Positions 1 through 8,345 of a stretch of 64,000 bases of DNA are shown here, piece by piece; the stretch's first letter is position 1, and every line of letters begins with the position of its first letter. Source of the stretch: Acidovorax sp. NCPPB 4044 (GTDB lineage Bacteria > Pseudomonadota > Gammaproteobacteria > Burkholderiales > Burkholderiaceae_C); NCBI RefSeq assembly GCF_028069655.1, contig NZ_JAMCOS010000001.1, positions 4,370,001-4,434,000 on the forward strand, in the 5' to 3' direction. The notes below the pieces were generated by a model. The model made no database searches. It was not told the origin of the DNA and worked only from the letters and a program-made list of their open reading frames with translations. A program made the position numbers and the translations under genes.

Positions 1-11
1 TGCTGTCGAAA

Positions 12-404
12 ATGCGGGAGACACAGAACGCCGAAAACGCTTCCTTCTACCTCCTGGAAGGCCAGAACGTGCGCACTGGTGATGCCGCTAACGCCTTGAT
101 CGCGGTGGGCCGGGCTGGAGGACAGACATTTGGGATTGATCTGAAGAGCCGAGGCTCGCACGACACGGTGGCGAACACGGATCGCGCCCGCAAGACTGGA
201 AAGTTACTTCAGTGGGCCGGAGCAGCGATGGTCTTGATCGGCATCCCACTGGTTCTAGTGTTCATCGGCATCTTGATGATCGGCGGTGGCGTGGTGCTCT
301 GGCGGACCGGCAAGAAGATCGCCAAGGGCATGGAATACCAACTGGAGATGCTGGCGCAGTGCTCACGTATGGTGGCAGGAATTCCCGGCGTTCGGCTCAT
401 CTGA
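12..404 (+). CDS. small membrane protein, unknown function
   Basis: The product is about 130 residues and I do not recognise a family. The first 60 residues are soluble-looking and contain a basic stretch (RARKTGK). A long hydrophobic region around residues 65-95 follows (VLIGIPLVLVFIGILMIGGG), which could form one long or two short membrane helices. A basic RTGKKIAKG patch then marks the cytoplasmic side. The frame stays open to the left edge of the window, so the true start could lie further upstream. There is no visible operon partner; the next gene on the same strand starts about 380 bases away. Confidence 0.5.
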   Translation: MRETQNAENASFYLLEGQNVRTGDAANALIAVGRAGGQTFGIDLKSRGSHDTVANTDRARKTGKLLQWAGAAMVLIGIPLVLVFIGILMIGGGVVLWRTGKKIAKGMEYQLEMLAQCSRMVAGIPGVRLI

Positions 405-780
405 CGTGACGCGTTGCGCGTTGACCCCCCTCTAGACGGCGCTTCATCCGCTCGTTACCCTCAACCCATACATATCGAGTTCTCTAGTCCATTGATGCCC
501 ACCTCCGTCCTCTTCTCCATACGTCGCTCCATCGCGATTTGCGATATGCTGGCGCGCACGTGAGAAGTTGAGCGGTCTCACTTTGTCAGCACTTTCCAAC
601 GGTGCTGACCGTCCAGCAACAGGACATGGCAGCGCCTTCAACCAAGGACCTGCCCAATGTTTTTCATCCCCTCCATCTCATTCCGCCTTTCCGTGCCAGG
701 AAAGCTCAACACGTGTGAAGCCGCAAGTCCACAGTGCGCGATCACGTCGGTACATGTCGAGACAGTGGAGGCCACCGGAC
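405..780. other. 376-base gap without a convincing gene
   Basis: The frame of the downstream phosphoesterase is open from 568, but residues before the start at 781 look like translated non-coding DNA (Ser/Arg-rich, no conserved pattern). I see no tRNA, no clear terminator and no insertion-sequence end here. Confidence 0.4.
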
Positions 781-1518
781 ATGCAAAGCAATGACGCGCT
801 GGTGCCCTTCGATGAAGTGACGGACCCTGGCTACGAGCGAGCCCTTGCGCTCTTCAGCGAGACGCTCGATTGCCAGGAGCGGCCCCGCCCTGACATCCAT
901 TCCAAGATGCTACGTCTAGCGGATCGAGTTCTTATTTCACGAGTCAGCCAAGCTGTAGCGACTGCCTGGAGAGCCGGGCAAAGGATCTGGTTGATCGCTG
1001 ACCTGCACCTCGGTCACAAGAACGTGCTTTCCTACTGCGCTCGACCTTTTTCGAGCGTGCGTGACATGGATGAGGCCCTGTCCTGGCAGTTGGGCAAAGT
1101 TGGCCCGGATGACTGGTTGGTGATGGCGGGCGATGTGGCCATGGGAGATCACACCGCCTGCTTTCCGCTACTGCGTCGGGTGCCGGGCCGGAAAGTGCTG
1201 GTGGTCGGCAACCACGACATCACTCGTGGAGGTCTATGCCATTACGAAGACGCGGCCAATGATGATGGTTCCCCGCTGTTTGAAGCCGTGGTGCCATTTC
1301 TCTACTGGTCAGGCCATGGTGACCAGCAGGTAGTGGTCAGCCACTACCCCCTTATGGTGAGCAACGTGCATAAGTTCGCCGCTGGGCATCAGCATGAGCC
1401 AGAGCTACCGCTCTTGAACTATCACGGACATCTCCACCGTGATCTTCTTCCTCACGGCCTTTCTGTTCAATACATCAACGTCGGCTGGGACGTGACTCAG
1501 GGTTTGGTATGCCTCTAG
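781..1518 (+). CDS. calcineurin-like metallophosphoesterase
   Basis: This is probably a soluble metal-dependent phosphoesterase of about 245 residues. The five blocks of the calcineurin-like fold appear in order: DLHLGHKN (D-x-H), GDVAMGDH (GD), GNHD, SHYP and GHLHR. Together they should hold two metal ions. The substrate cannot be told from the sequence; small phage- or island-borne members of this family often act on nucleotides or nucleic-acid ends. I chose the ATG at 781 because the upstream residues lack conserved character; an in-frame ATG at 754 is an alternative. An H-NS-like gene follows after about 50 bases. Confidence 0.8.
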   Translation: MQSNDALVPFDEVTDPGYERALALFSETLDCQERPRPDIHSKMLRLADRVLISRVSQAVATAWRAGQRIWLIADLHLGHKNVLSYCARPFSSVRDMDEALSWQLGKVGPDDWLVMAGDVAMGDHTACFPLLRRVPGRKVLVVGNHDITRGGLCHYEDAANDDGSPLFEAVVPFLYWSGHGDQQVVVSHYPLMVSNVHKFAAGHQHEPELPLLNYHGHLHRDLLPHGLSVQYINVGWDVTQGLVCL

Positions 1519-1567
1519 GACACGCGCTCTCTAGGCAAATCAGCGCAACGCATAGGAGGTGAACGGT

Positions 1568-2191
1568 ATGAGCGAGAACACTGCAAGAGGCGACAACCTG
1601 CTTGATGGGGTGAACTGGCTTCTCAGCCCAAAAGGACGCAAAGCATTCGCCGAGCGATTGCGGGGGACGTTTCGGGTCAACTTTGACCGCGAAGACCCTG
1701 GAAGGGCGTGGATAACGCTGCCGGACGAAACGGTGGTTCACGGCCGGCTGTCGGAAGATGCACAGTTTGTGCCCGACAGAGCTGAGGATCTCAGCAAGAT
1801 AAATTTTCTCAATAGGCCGCCGAAACCCATGAAGAGTTTGAAGAGCCTACTTGCTGAGCAGGAGGCTTTGGACGCGGAAATTGCGAAGCAGAAAAAACAG
1901 GTGTCTGCCGAGGCACTGGCCCAGATCCACGCCTTGATTGCAGAGTTCGGTTTCACCGCTCAGCAGGTTTTTCCTTGGCGGCCTGTTGCAAAGAAGGTCA
2001 CAGCCAAATACCTGAATCCACAGACAGGTGCTACTTGGACCGGCACGGGCAAGCCGCCAGCTTGGATTGCAGACAAAGACCGTGAGCAGTTCCTGATTGA
2101 GAAACCACTCAAGAAAGAACCTCAGGGAGGGCCCATTCCTCGCGGAGATGGCTGCAGCAGCGGCACGTCACAAGGGCCGTTAACAAAGTAG
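1568..2191 (+). CDS. H-NS family histone-like DNA-binding protein
   Basis: The C-terminal part contains the H-NS DNA-binding motif: a KYLNPQTGATWTGTGKPPAW block with the GKPPAW variant of the minor-groove AT-hook-like loop. A charged, probably coiled-coil segment rich in Ala, Glu and Lys around residues 95-125 precedes it and would serve for oligomerisation. At about 207 residues it is longer than typical H-NS-like proteins of Burkholderiales (about 100) because of an extra N-terminal 90 residues of unknown fold. The ATG at 1568 is favoured over a GTG at 1559 because AGGAGG lies 8 bases upstream of it. Such proteins silence AT-rich foreign DNA, which fits an island. Confidence 0.8.
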   Translation: MSENTARGDNLLDGVNWLLSPKGRKAFAERLRGTFRVNFDREDPGRAWITLPDETVVHGRLSEDAQFVPDRAEDLSKINFLNRPPKPMKSLKSLLAEQEALDAEIAKQKKQVSAEALAQIHALIAEFGFTAQQVFPWRPVAKKVTAKYLNPQTGATWTGTGKPPAWIADKDREQFLIEKPLKKEPQGGPIPRGDGCSSGTSQGPLTK

Positions 2192-2362
2192 GGCAGAGTG
2201 AGGCGTGTGCACAGCTAGTCACGTTGCAAGCGCGGCGGTGCTTCTCGCTACGCAGTGGCTTCTTCGGCGCGCTCGTGGACAAGGACCCGCTGCTACCCCG
2301 ACTCTCCCCAGAAACCCCTGTAAAACGACTCAAAGTCCAGCGCGTTTTCTTTACTGACGCCG

Positions 2363-2566
2363 ATGCGGGTCGAGAGCTTCTTCGCCACGATCGAGTGCGA
2401 GCTGATTGAGCGTCGCAGTTTCCGATCAAAGGCTGAGGCGAAGGCCGCGCTGTTCAACTACATCGAGGGTTGGTACAACCCACGCCAACGCCACTACGCG
2501 CTAGGCTACCACTCACCCGTGGAGTTCGAGCGCCGCATCGTCGCAGAGGTGCGTCCAGCAACGTAA
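2363..2566 (+). pseudogene. IS3-family transposase, C-terminal fragment
   Basis: Only the last 67 residues of a DDE transposase are left. They hold the catalytic Glu context (VESFFATIECELIERR) and the end motif NYIEGWYNPRQRH...GYHSP.EFE typical of IS3-family OrfB. The two upstream Asp residues and the whole HTH part are missing. The preceding 2200-2360 stretch has no matching frame. This is a relic of an insertion sequence that differs from the intact IS3 element at 3.5-4.7 kb. Confidence 0.8.
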
Positions 2567-2716
2567 ATCAACTAGGAAGAGCAAATCACGGCTTGAGAAT
2601 CAAGCCGATAACCGTCCGTGGAAACGGGGCAAGTTCAACTTCAGTTCTCCGTAAGCCCTGTGGCAACATCCAAGGGTGTGCTCCTAGTGAGTGCTTTGCT
2701 TTTTGAGAGGCCTTTC

Positions 2717-3331
2717 ATGCTTAGCCGTTCCACGCTTTCACTTTTGCAACAGGCCGGTGAATCACTCTACGCAGCCCAGCAAGCCATGGCTCAGGAGGTT
2801 CAGTCCGGTGCCCAGAGCGTGGTAGATACCGTAGCAAGCCTGCCATTCAGTGCTGAGGCTGACCGCGCCTATGCCCAACTTCGAACCGTGGCCCGCCTGT
2901 CCCATGAACTCCAAGCCATCGAAGAACAGCTGCGCACGGCTTACCAAACTGCCGCTTCTTTGGATCAGAACGACTTGCAATTGCTTCAGGCTTTGCCGCT
3001 GCGGAGATCATCTCAGATTTCACTTGGTCAGCAGGTCCATGCAGAGGATGCAGTCGTTAAGCCCACTCCAGTCAAAGGCATCAAGGCCAGTTCCAAAACC
3101 AAGTCCCAGTCATCTGGAGTGCCCAAAGCCCAATCGCTCAGTTCCAACGACGGCAAGGTCTTAACTTACCTCGAGCGAGAACTGACTCGCAGCGTCTGGT
3201 CGCAGATGACGCAAGCCTCGATCGCGGAAGGTGCGGGCATTCCGAAAGGCTCAATCGCTGTCGCAATCAATCGGCTGAAGCAAATGGGCCGCTTGAAGGA
3301 AGGCGCGCGTGGGCACTACCGCTTGAAATAA
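2717..3331 (+). CDS. winged-helix-like DNA-binding protein, unknown role
   Basis: The product has about 204 residues. The N-terminal half is helical and Gln/Ala-rich (residues about 5-90) and may form a coiled coil. A low-complexity Ser/Lys/Pro linker follows. The last 60 residues look like a winged helix-turn-helix: TQASIAEGAGIPKGSIAVAI followed by NRLKQMGRLKEG and a short wing ending GHYRLK. The ATG at 2717 has GAGAGG six bases upstream, so the upstream extension of the frame to 2618 is rejected. I infer a transcriptional or replication-type DNA binder; no close family is recognised. Confidence 0.6.
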   Translation: MLSRSTLSLLQQAGESLYAAQQAMAQEVQSGAQSVVDTVASLPFSAEADRAYAQLRTVARLSHELQAIEEQLRTAYQTAASLDQNDLQLLQALPLRRSSQISLGQQVHAEDAVVKPTPVKGIKASSKTKSQSSGVPKAQSLSSNDGKVLTYLERELTRSVWSQMTQASIAEGAGIPKGSIAVAINRLKQMGRLKEGARGHYRLK

Positions 3332-3518
3332 CTGGGCTTGCATCCCGACCAGCTTTGCAAGCACGGTGAAGATCTTCTGCACAATAGGCGCCCAGGTTCA
3401 GCGTGAGGAGCACCGCAAGCTGCTCGACGATGCCTTGCGCCCCCTCACTGACATTGAATCGACCCGGCCCCTGTAGACACCTCTGAGCCTCAAACCCTGA
3501 GGCCTAATAGGAGGTGCC

Positions 3519-3797
3519 ATGAGTCAGAAGAAATATCCGGAAGAATTCAAGATCGAAGCGGTCCGGCAGGTGGTGGAGAAGGGCCACCCAGTCGCCGAGG
3601 TATCAGCCCGTTTGGGCGTGAGCCAACACAGCCTGTACAAGTGGATCAAACTCCAACAGGTGCCCGCTGGCCAGCGCCAGGAGAGGCTGTCGCAGACCGA
3701 GGAAGTACGTCGGCTGAAGGCCGAACTCAAACGGGTGACAGAGGAGCGTGACATCCTAAAAAAGGCCGCCGCGTACTTTGCCAAGCAGTCCGGGTGA
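3519..3797 (+). CDS. IS3-family transposase OrfA
   Basis: This 92-residue protein has the helix-turn-helix expected of IS3-type OrfA (EFKIEAVRQVVEKGHPVAEV, then RLGVSQHSLYKWIK), which recognises the element ends. A leucine-zipper-like helix (EEVRRLKAELKRVTEERDIL) follows and ends in KKAAAYFAKQSG. AGGAGG precedes the start. A slippery A AAA AAG lies in frame at 3758-3764, where ribosomes can slip back one base to make the OrfAB fusion transposase. Confidence 0.9.
   Translation: MSQKKYPEEFKIEAVRQVVEKGHPVAEVSARLGVSQHSLYKWIKLQQVPAGQRQERLSQTEEVRRLKAELKRVTEERDILKKAAAYFAKQSG
3758..3764 (+). promoter_or_regulatory. programmed -1 frameshift site (A AAA AAG)
   Basis: In the orfA frame the codons read CTA AAA AAG. 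Slipping back one base on A AAA AAG enters exactly the orfB frame, whose separate start (GTG 3794) overlaps the orfA stop. This arrangement is the known way IS3-family elements make their active OrfAB transposase; the site itself is seen directly. Confidence 0.8.
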
Positions 3798-4669
3798 GGT
3801 ACGCGTTCATTGAACGGCACGAAGGCGACTACGGTGTTCGCAGGCTGTGTGCGGTGATGCAGGTTCATCCCAGCGGTTATTACACGTGGAAGCAGCAGCC
3901 CACCAGCGAGAAGGTGCGCGATGACCAGCGCCTGCTGGGTTTGCTCAAGCAGGCCTGGTTGGAAAGCGGCTGCGTGTACGGATACCGTAAGCTCACCCAG
4001 GACATGCGGGATCTGGGCGAGCGCTGCGGCAAGCATCGAGTCGCCCGACTGCTACGCCAGGCCGGCATCCGCTCTCAAAGCGGTTATCGCCGGCGCGCGG
4101 GTGGCTGCGGGGGTATGCCTGCGGTGGTCGCGCCCAATCATTTGAATCGGCAGTTCATGCCCGAAAAGCCCAACCGGTCCTGGGCCACCGACATCACTTA
4201 CATCCGCACCCATGAGGGCTGGCTGTATCTGGCGGTGGTGCTGGACCTGTTCTCGAGGCAGGTGATCGGCTGGTCTATGGGCAGCCGCATCGATACCGCA
4301 CTGGTCCTCAATGCTTTGCTGATGGCCCTGTGGCGCCGGCAGCCCAAGGAGACGGTACTTGTGCATTCCGACCAGGGCTGTCAGTTCACAGGCCATGAAT
4401 GGCAAGGCTTTCTGCGCGATCACAACCTGGCCAGCAGCATGAGCCGGCGGGGCAACTGCCACGACAACGCTGTGGTCGAAAGCTTCTTCCAACTGCTCAA
4501 GCGCGAGAGGATTCGCCGCCAGATCTACCCCACCCGGCAAGACGCCCGGGCCGATGTCTTCAACTACATCGAGATGTTCTACAACCCCAGGCGCCGCCAT
4601 TCAACAGCCGGCAACCTGTCTCCGATAGAGTTCGAGAAACGCCATTCCCAACGGCTTGGAAGTGTCTAG
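3794..4669 (+). CDS. IS3-family transposase OrfB (DDE integrase domain)
   Basis: This 291-residue catalytic subunit has an HTH_21-type region (YGYRKLTQDMRDLG...RVARLLRQAGI) followed by the rve/DDE core. Asp is in WATDITYI, the second Asp in VHSDQGCQFTG and Glu in NAVVESFFQLLKRE; the C-terminus is the usual YIEMFYNPRRRHSTAG. It looks intact, so the element may still be active. The stop codon falls inside the right inverted repeat. Confidence 0.92.
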   Translation: MRYAFIERHEGDYGVRRLCAVMQVHPSGYYTWKQQPTSEKVRDDQRLLGLLKQAWLESGCVYGYRKLTQDMRDLGERCGKHRVARLLRQAGIRSQSGYRRRAGGCGGMPAVVAPNHLNRQFMPEKPNRSWATDITYIRTHEGWLYLAVVLDLFSRQVIGWSMGSRIDTALVLNALLMALWRRQPKETVLVHSDQGCQFTGHEWQGFLRDHNLASSMSRRGNCHDNAVVESFFQLLKRERIRRQIYPTRQDARADVFNYIEMFYNPRRRHSTAGNLSPIEFEKRHSQRLGSV

Positions 4670-5381
4670 TGGATCCGGGTCGATTCATGGTGCTCGGATC
4701 GATGTCTTTCGTCGTGAGAACGAGGGGGTGATCTCGAATGAGCAGGTTGTTGCCAGCAGTGAGATCACGGTGAAGAAGTGGACGGATCTGAAGGATGAGC
4801 TTCGCAAGCTGCTAGATACCCGCGGTCATGCGAGCGCTGAGGCTACGTTCAAACGAATCTGCCTCATTGATGACTTCACGGCCTCTGGCTCCACCATGGT
4901 GAGATATGAGAATAACAAGTGGAAGGGCAAGCTACACAGGTTCTGCAGTGCAATCCTCCCGCACGTCGGGCAATTCATCGCCAAGCGCGCATTGATTCAT
5001 GTACACCACTACCTCGGTACGGAAAAGGCAGAAGCCAAGATAGACGAGCTTGTCTCTGCTTACGGCAAGGAGGTCAGCAACTTTCAGTTCCTCATAAGCT
5101 TCTCGCATGTCCTGAGTGGCGACGTAGTGGTCGATGATGCGGCCGATGAAAAACTCGTCTCTCTTATAAAGAGTCACTACGACAAGTCGATCGAGAAGAA
5201 TTCTCACCTCGGTGTCGACGTCTGGTACGGCTATGGCCAATGCGGCCTGCCTGTGGTGTTGGATCACAACTCGCCCAACAACTCCATCGCCTTGATCTGG
5301 GCTCGTGGCGAACACGCTGACGCCATGCGCCCGCTGTTTCCAAGAAAGCAACGGCACGTACAACATGGACAATCCGTTTAA
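4656..5381 (+). CDS. phosphoribosyltransferase-like protein, 5' end removed by IS3
   Basis: The key motif is a PRPP-loop-like LIDDFTASGST near residues 70-80 (two acidic residues, then T-x-S-G-S-T), the signature of the type I phosphoribosyltransferase fold. The downstream part alternates strands and helices but matches no biosynthetic PRTase I know. From memory, not checked, it resembles PRTase-like proteins predicted as effectors in bacterial conflict systems. The frame begins at a TTG inside the IS3 right end, and family-like sequence starts at about HGARIDVF, so the natural N-terminus (probably 100 residues or more) is lost. No missing part is visible left of the IS. The next gene overlaps its end by 17 bases. 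Confidence 0.6.
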   Translation: MEVSSGSGSIHGARIDVFRRENEGVISNEQVVASSEITVKKWTDLKDELRKLLDTRGHASAEATFKRICLIDDFTASGSTMVRYENNKWKGKLHRFCSAILPHVGQFIAKRALIHVHHYLGTEKAEAKIDELVSAYGKEVSNFQFLISFSHVLSGDVVVDDAADEKLVSLIKSHYDKSIEKNSHLGVDVWYGYGQCGLPVVLDHNSPNNSIALIWARGEHADAMRPLFPRKQRHVQHGQSV

Positions 5382-7251
5382 GAAGCGCGCGACGGAGTAC
5401 ATCGCCGATCCGCAAGGGCTGTTGTCTCTCTTGAGTGCTGAGCCGTTGAAGCTGTTTCTCGATGAAGATGAGCAGTTCGATCGTGTTGTCATCGTTGTAG
5501 GTACCCCTGGCAGCGGAAAGACAACGATAGCGAAGCTCTTCGAGTTCGATACGCTGGTAACGCTTTGCAGTTCGGTCAACAATGCTGGCGCCGGCTTGCG
5601 GCAGTTGGCCGCAGTTCTCCACGAGAAGAAGGTATTGGTCGATAGCGTCCCTAGATTCCTCGCCTACAGATTGCCGGCCGGCTCCAGCCTTCGAGACATA
5701 TGGGAGCTGCCTTATCAGGAGTCGGTTAAGCACGCGCTACTCAGGTCATTCATTCAGGCGCGCGCGGCACTCGGATGGATACGCAGGCTTGAGCGCGCGG
5801 AGGTTCGTATCGCCGACATCACCATCGTCCCCCGCGAAGACGCGGAGTCTCAGGCACAAGTGCTTAATCTGGTCGACCCCGTGAAGTTTCGCAATCATGC
5901 GCGCGTCGTCGAGGAGCAGATATTCCGTGTGATCACGGCACTCGTGCCTCCCAAGGAGGAGGAGCTGGCTCAGCTGCCTGTGCCGATCCGATACAACCTC
6001 TTCGATTCGATTCGCGCTTTTCGCGTGCCTCGAATTCCGGGGGTGTCGGAGGTTGCGGCCGAGTTGCAACCCATGATCATCCTGGACGATGCGCACGAGT
6101 TGCATCCGACGCAGTTTGGAGACACCGATCTTTGGCTTCGGGACCGGGAGATCAAGCTGGCGCGATGGGTACTTACGCGCGTGGATGCCATCGGGCATTC
6201 GGATTTTCGCAGGGCGCTCTCCGATGCAGAACAGGAAAGCAAGGCCGGCACTACGCCACAGCGTGATCGGATCATCAAATTGATGCAGAAAGAGCGCACT
6301 CGGGTGACGTTTCGCTCTATCGCTCGAGACATATCAAAAAAGTACCTGACGCAGATGCCGATCTTTGTGCGCAGGGGACTCGACAGTCTCGATCGCTGCC
6401 TGCGAGAAGACGCTCCCACGATCAGTCAAACAAATCTGAAGTTGCTGCAAGAGGAAGTTCATCGGCTGGAAAAAAATCCGAAACTGAGTCCCAAAAAGAT
6501 CAAGGCGATCAAGTCGACGGTCCCGGAGAAACTCAAAGCCGACGTGGCGATGGCGGTCTATCGAATCCTCTTGACACGCGAACTCAGGAAAACGCCTCAA
6601 GACGACCTGTTTGGCGTTGACGTGGAGCTCGAGGAGGAGGAGGAGGCATCGCGCGTGAAGCCATCCGTGGTGATGGGCGCCGAGATTCAACTGTTGCACC
6701 AGTTCGACCGCCCTTTTTATTTCGGGTTCGATCGAATCGCTGACTGCAGCACCTCCAACATCGAGCAGTTCATCGGCCTAGCCGGGTCCTTGGTCGAGCA
6801 GATAGAAGCAAAGATCATCAAGAACAAAGATTCATCGCTGGATGCCAGAGAGCAGCACAAGGTGCTGATGGAGCGAGCCCAGGACACGATGAAACGGTGG
6901 GACTTTCCGCATTGCGACGCAGCGCGCAGGCTTGTGGCGTTCATCGGGCAGCGCTGCGTTGAAAAATCCTTGGAGCCCAACGCGCCACTGGGAGAAGGGG
7001 CGAATGCATTTGGCATCCCTCAAGCGGAGATGGACCGGCTCCAGGAGGCCTCGCCGGCATTGGCTCAGGTGCTTCACTACGCGCTTGCCTACAACGCGCT
7101 TTCGCTCAAGGAGAACTATCTCTGCAAGGGGAAGAGCTGGTGCCTTCTTGAACTCGGTGGAGTTCCTTCCATCGCGTTCAAGTTGCCATTGGTCAAGGGA
7201 AATTTCTGCGAGGGCAAGCTCATTGACCTGCAGGGAGCGATTTCAGAATGA
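5365..7251 (+). CDS. ORC/CDC6-like AAA+ type ATPase
   Basis: This 628-residue P-loop ATPase has Walker A GTPGSGKT at residues 46-53 and a Walker B-like MIILDDAH near residue 237. The opening DNPFKKRATEYI pattern and the long, charged helical C-terminal half recall ORC/CDC6- and TniB-like ATPases that load or sense DNA-bound complexes. An Asp/Glu-rich acidic stretch (VDVELEEEEEASR) lies near residue 425. I chose ATG 5365, which overlaps the PRTase gene end by 17 bases; an in-frame GTG at 5305 is less likely. Its stop overlaps the start of the next gene (ATGA). I infer that it is the sensor or regulator of the operon. Confidence 0.65.
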   Translation: MDNPFKKRATEYIADPQGLLSLLSAEPLKLFLDEDEQFDRVVIVVGTPGSGKTTIAKLFEFDTLVTLCSSVNNAGAGLRQLAAVLHEKKVLVDSVPRFLAYRLPAGSSLRDIWELPYQESVKHALLRSFIQARAALGWIRRLERAEVRIADITIVPREDAESQAQVLNLVDPVKFRNHARVVEEQIFRVITALVPPKEEELAQLPVPIRYNLFDSIRAFRVPRIPGVSEVAAELQPMIILDDAHELHPTQFGDTDLWLRDREIKLARWVLTRVDAIGHSDFRRALSDAEQESKAGTTPQRDRIIKLMQKERTRVTFRSIARDISKKYLTQMPIFVRRGLDSLDRCLREDAPTISQTNLKLLQEEVHRLEKNPKLSPKKIKAIKSTVPEKLKADVAMAVYRILLTRELRKTPQDDLFGVDVELEEEEEASRVKPSVVMGAEIQLLHQFDRPFYFGFDRIADCSTSNIEQFIGLAGSLVEQIEAKIIKNKDSSLDAREQHKVLMERAQDTMKRWDFPHCDAARRLVAFIGQRCVEKSLEPNAPLGEGANAFGIPQAEMDRLQEASPALAQVLHYALAYNALSLKENYLCKGKSWCLLELGGVPSIAFKLPLVKGNFCEGKLIDLQGAISE

Positions 7252-8345
7252 GCAAATTCTCTCGTAGTTTTTGCGTTGCTCACCAGTGCGAGGAAGCAAG
7301 AGAATTCTTTGAGGACGTCTTGTGCGTAGCCGAGCGGGTTCTCTTTATCGGAACGGTTGGATTGGAGGCCTCGAGCCTGTACTTCCCGATGCTGCTTCGA
7401 GGAAGCACGCAGGTCGACTATCGCTTCATCGTTGAGAAGCGCCCTTCAGTCGACGCGGGCCTGGTCGAGCTGGGGGGGCGCCACCGCGCGTACCTTGAGG
7501 CCAGTCTGGATGTCGACCGAACCGCGTTCGTCGAAGTCGCGGTGGTCGCGGACGATGGAGCAACGGTGGCTGGGCGAAATGCAGTCATCGCGGCGGGTAA
7601 ATGGCTCAACGCCGCGTACAGCGACATCGTCATTGATGCCACGGGGATGTCACGCGGGACCTGTTTTCCCATCATCAAGCAGGCCATGGAAGTTGCGACT
7701 CAACGGGGTGCAAACCTGCATCTCGTGGTCGCCGGCGAGAAAAAACGCACGCTCCAGATTCGCTCGGAAACCAACGACCGGGCGGACTGGATCCATGGCT
7801 TTCAAGGCAGGATGTGGTCTGATCAGGCCGATGACATTATGACCTTGTGGGTACCCCAACTGTCGGAGCGTATATCGGGCGCACTGTCGCGGATGTACCC
7901 CGTGCTCCAGAATCTCTCGGAGGTGTGCCCCATTCTCCCGTTCCCAGCCTATGACCTGCGCCGCGGCGACAACTTGAGATCCGAGTATCGGGATGCCTTG
8001 CAGAACGAATGGGAGGCGGGCAGCCTGGATCTGATCTACGCCCACGAGACGGATCCCCTAGATGTATTTCGCACGGTGTCCAAGTTGCACAACACGCGAA
8101 TGCGCGTGTTCGGTGGGACAGACCAGTCTGCGACGACCGTCTTGTCTCCCAATGGTTGGCGGGTCGGAAGCGTCGGCATGCTGCTCGCGGCCATCGAACA
8201 TGACCTACCAATGCTCTATGTGGAAACAGTAGGGTACAGTTGCGAGGGGGAAATTCCTGAGACAATCGAATCGAAAGTGCCGGAAGTATCCTGGCATCTC
8301 TGGCTCGCAGGGGCCCCGTACGCCAATGTCACCAATTCGCCATAG
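7248..8345 (+). CDS. unrecognised protein of the PRTase-ATPase-kinase operon
   Basis: The product is 365 residues and I cannot assign a named family. It starts with a Rossmann-like pattern (VLFIGTVGLEASSLYFPMLL). A conserved-looking VIDATGMSRG sits at about residues 128-137, and a LSPNGWRVGSVGMLLAA block with a following YVETVGY sits near residue 300. I recall, without verification, a family of uncharacterised bacterial proteins in which a D-x-(T/S)-x-(M/L)-(P/S)-R motif is followed by a late S/P-x-G-x-K-like motif; here the Lys position is Arg or Trp. It has no membrane segments. It overlaps the ATPase stop by 4 bases and the kinase start by 20 bases, so all are probably co-translated. Confidence 0.55.
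   Translation: MSKFSRSFCVAHQCEEAREFFEDVLCVAERVLFIGTVGLEASSLYFPMLLRGSTQVDYRFIVEKRPSVDAGLVELGGRHRAYLEASLDVDRTAFVEVAVVADDGATVAGRNAVIAAGKWLNAAYSDIVIDATGMSRGTCFPIIKQAMEVATQRGANLHLVVAGEKKRTLQIRSETNDRADWIHGFQGRMWSDQADDIMTLWVPQLSERISGALSRMYPVLQNLSEVCPILPFPAYDLRRGDNLRSEYRDALQNEWEAGSLDLIYAHETDPLDVFRTVSKLHNTRMRVFGGTDQSATTVLSPNGWRVGSVGMLLAAIEHDLPMLYVETVGYSCEGEIPETIESKVPEVSWHLWLAGAPYANVTNSP

Larger units (their letters stand above)
3472..4668 (+). mobile_element. IS3-family insertion sequence (orfA-orfB)
   Basis: The element is about 1.2 kb with two overlapping transposase frames. Imperfect inverted repeats are visible: TAGACACCTCTGAGCC at 3474-3489 matches the complement of the right end near 4653-4668 at 13 of 16 positions. 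The left terminus reads TGTAGACAC, but the right reads GTGTCTAGT rather than GTGTCTACA, so its exact right edge is uncertain. I see no convincing target duplication. It sits against the 5' end of a phosphoribosyltransferase-like gene and has removed that gene's start. Confidence 0.85.

Noticed and set aside
3332..3470. Possible missing N-terminal part of the PRTase-like gene left of the IS3 element
   Set aside because: The open frame there (TIGAQVQREEHRKLLDDALR) shows no PRTase character and is not in a position to join the later part convincingly.
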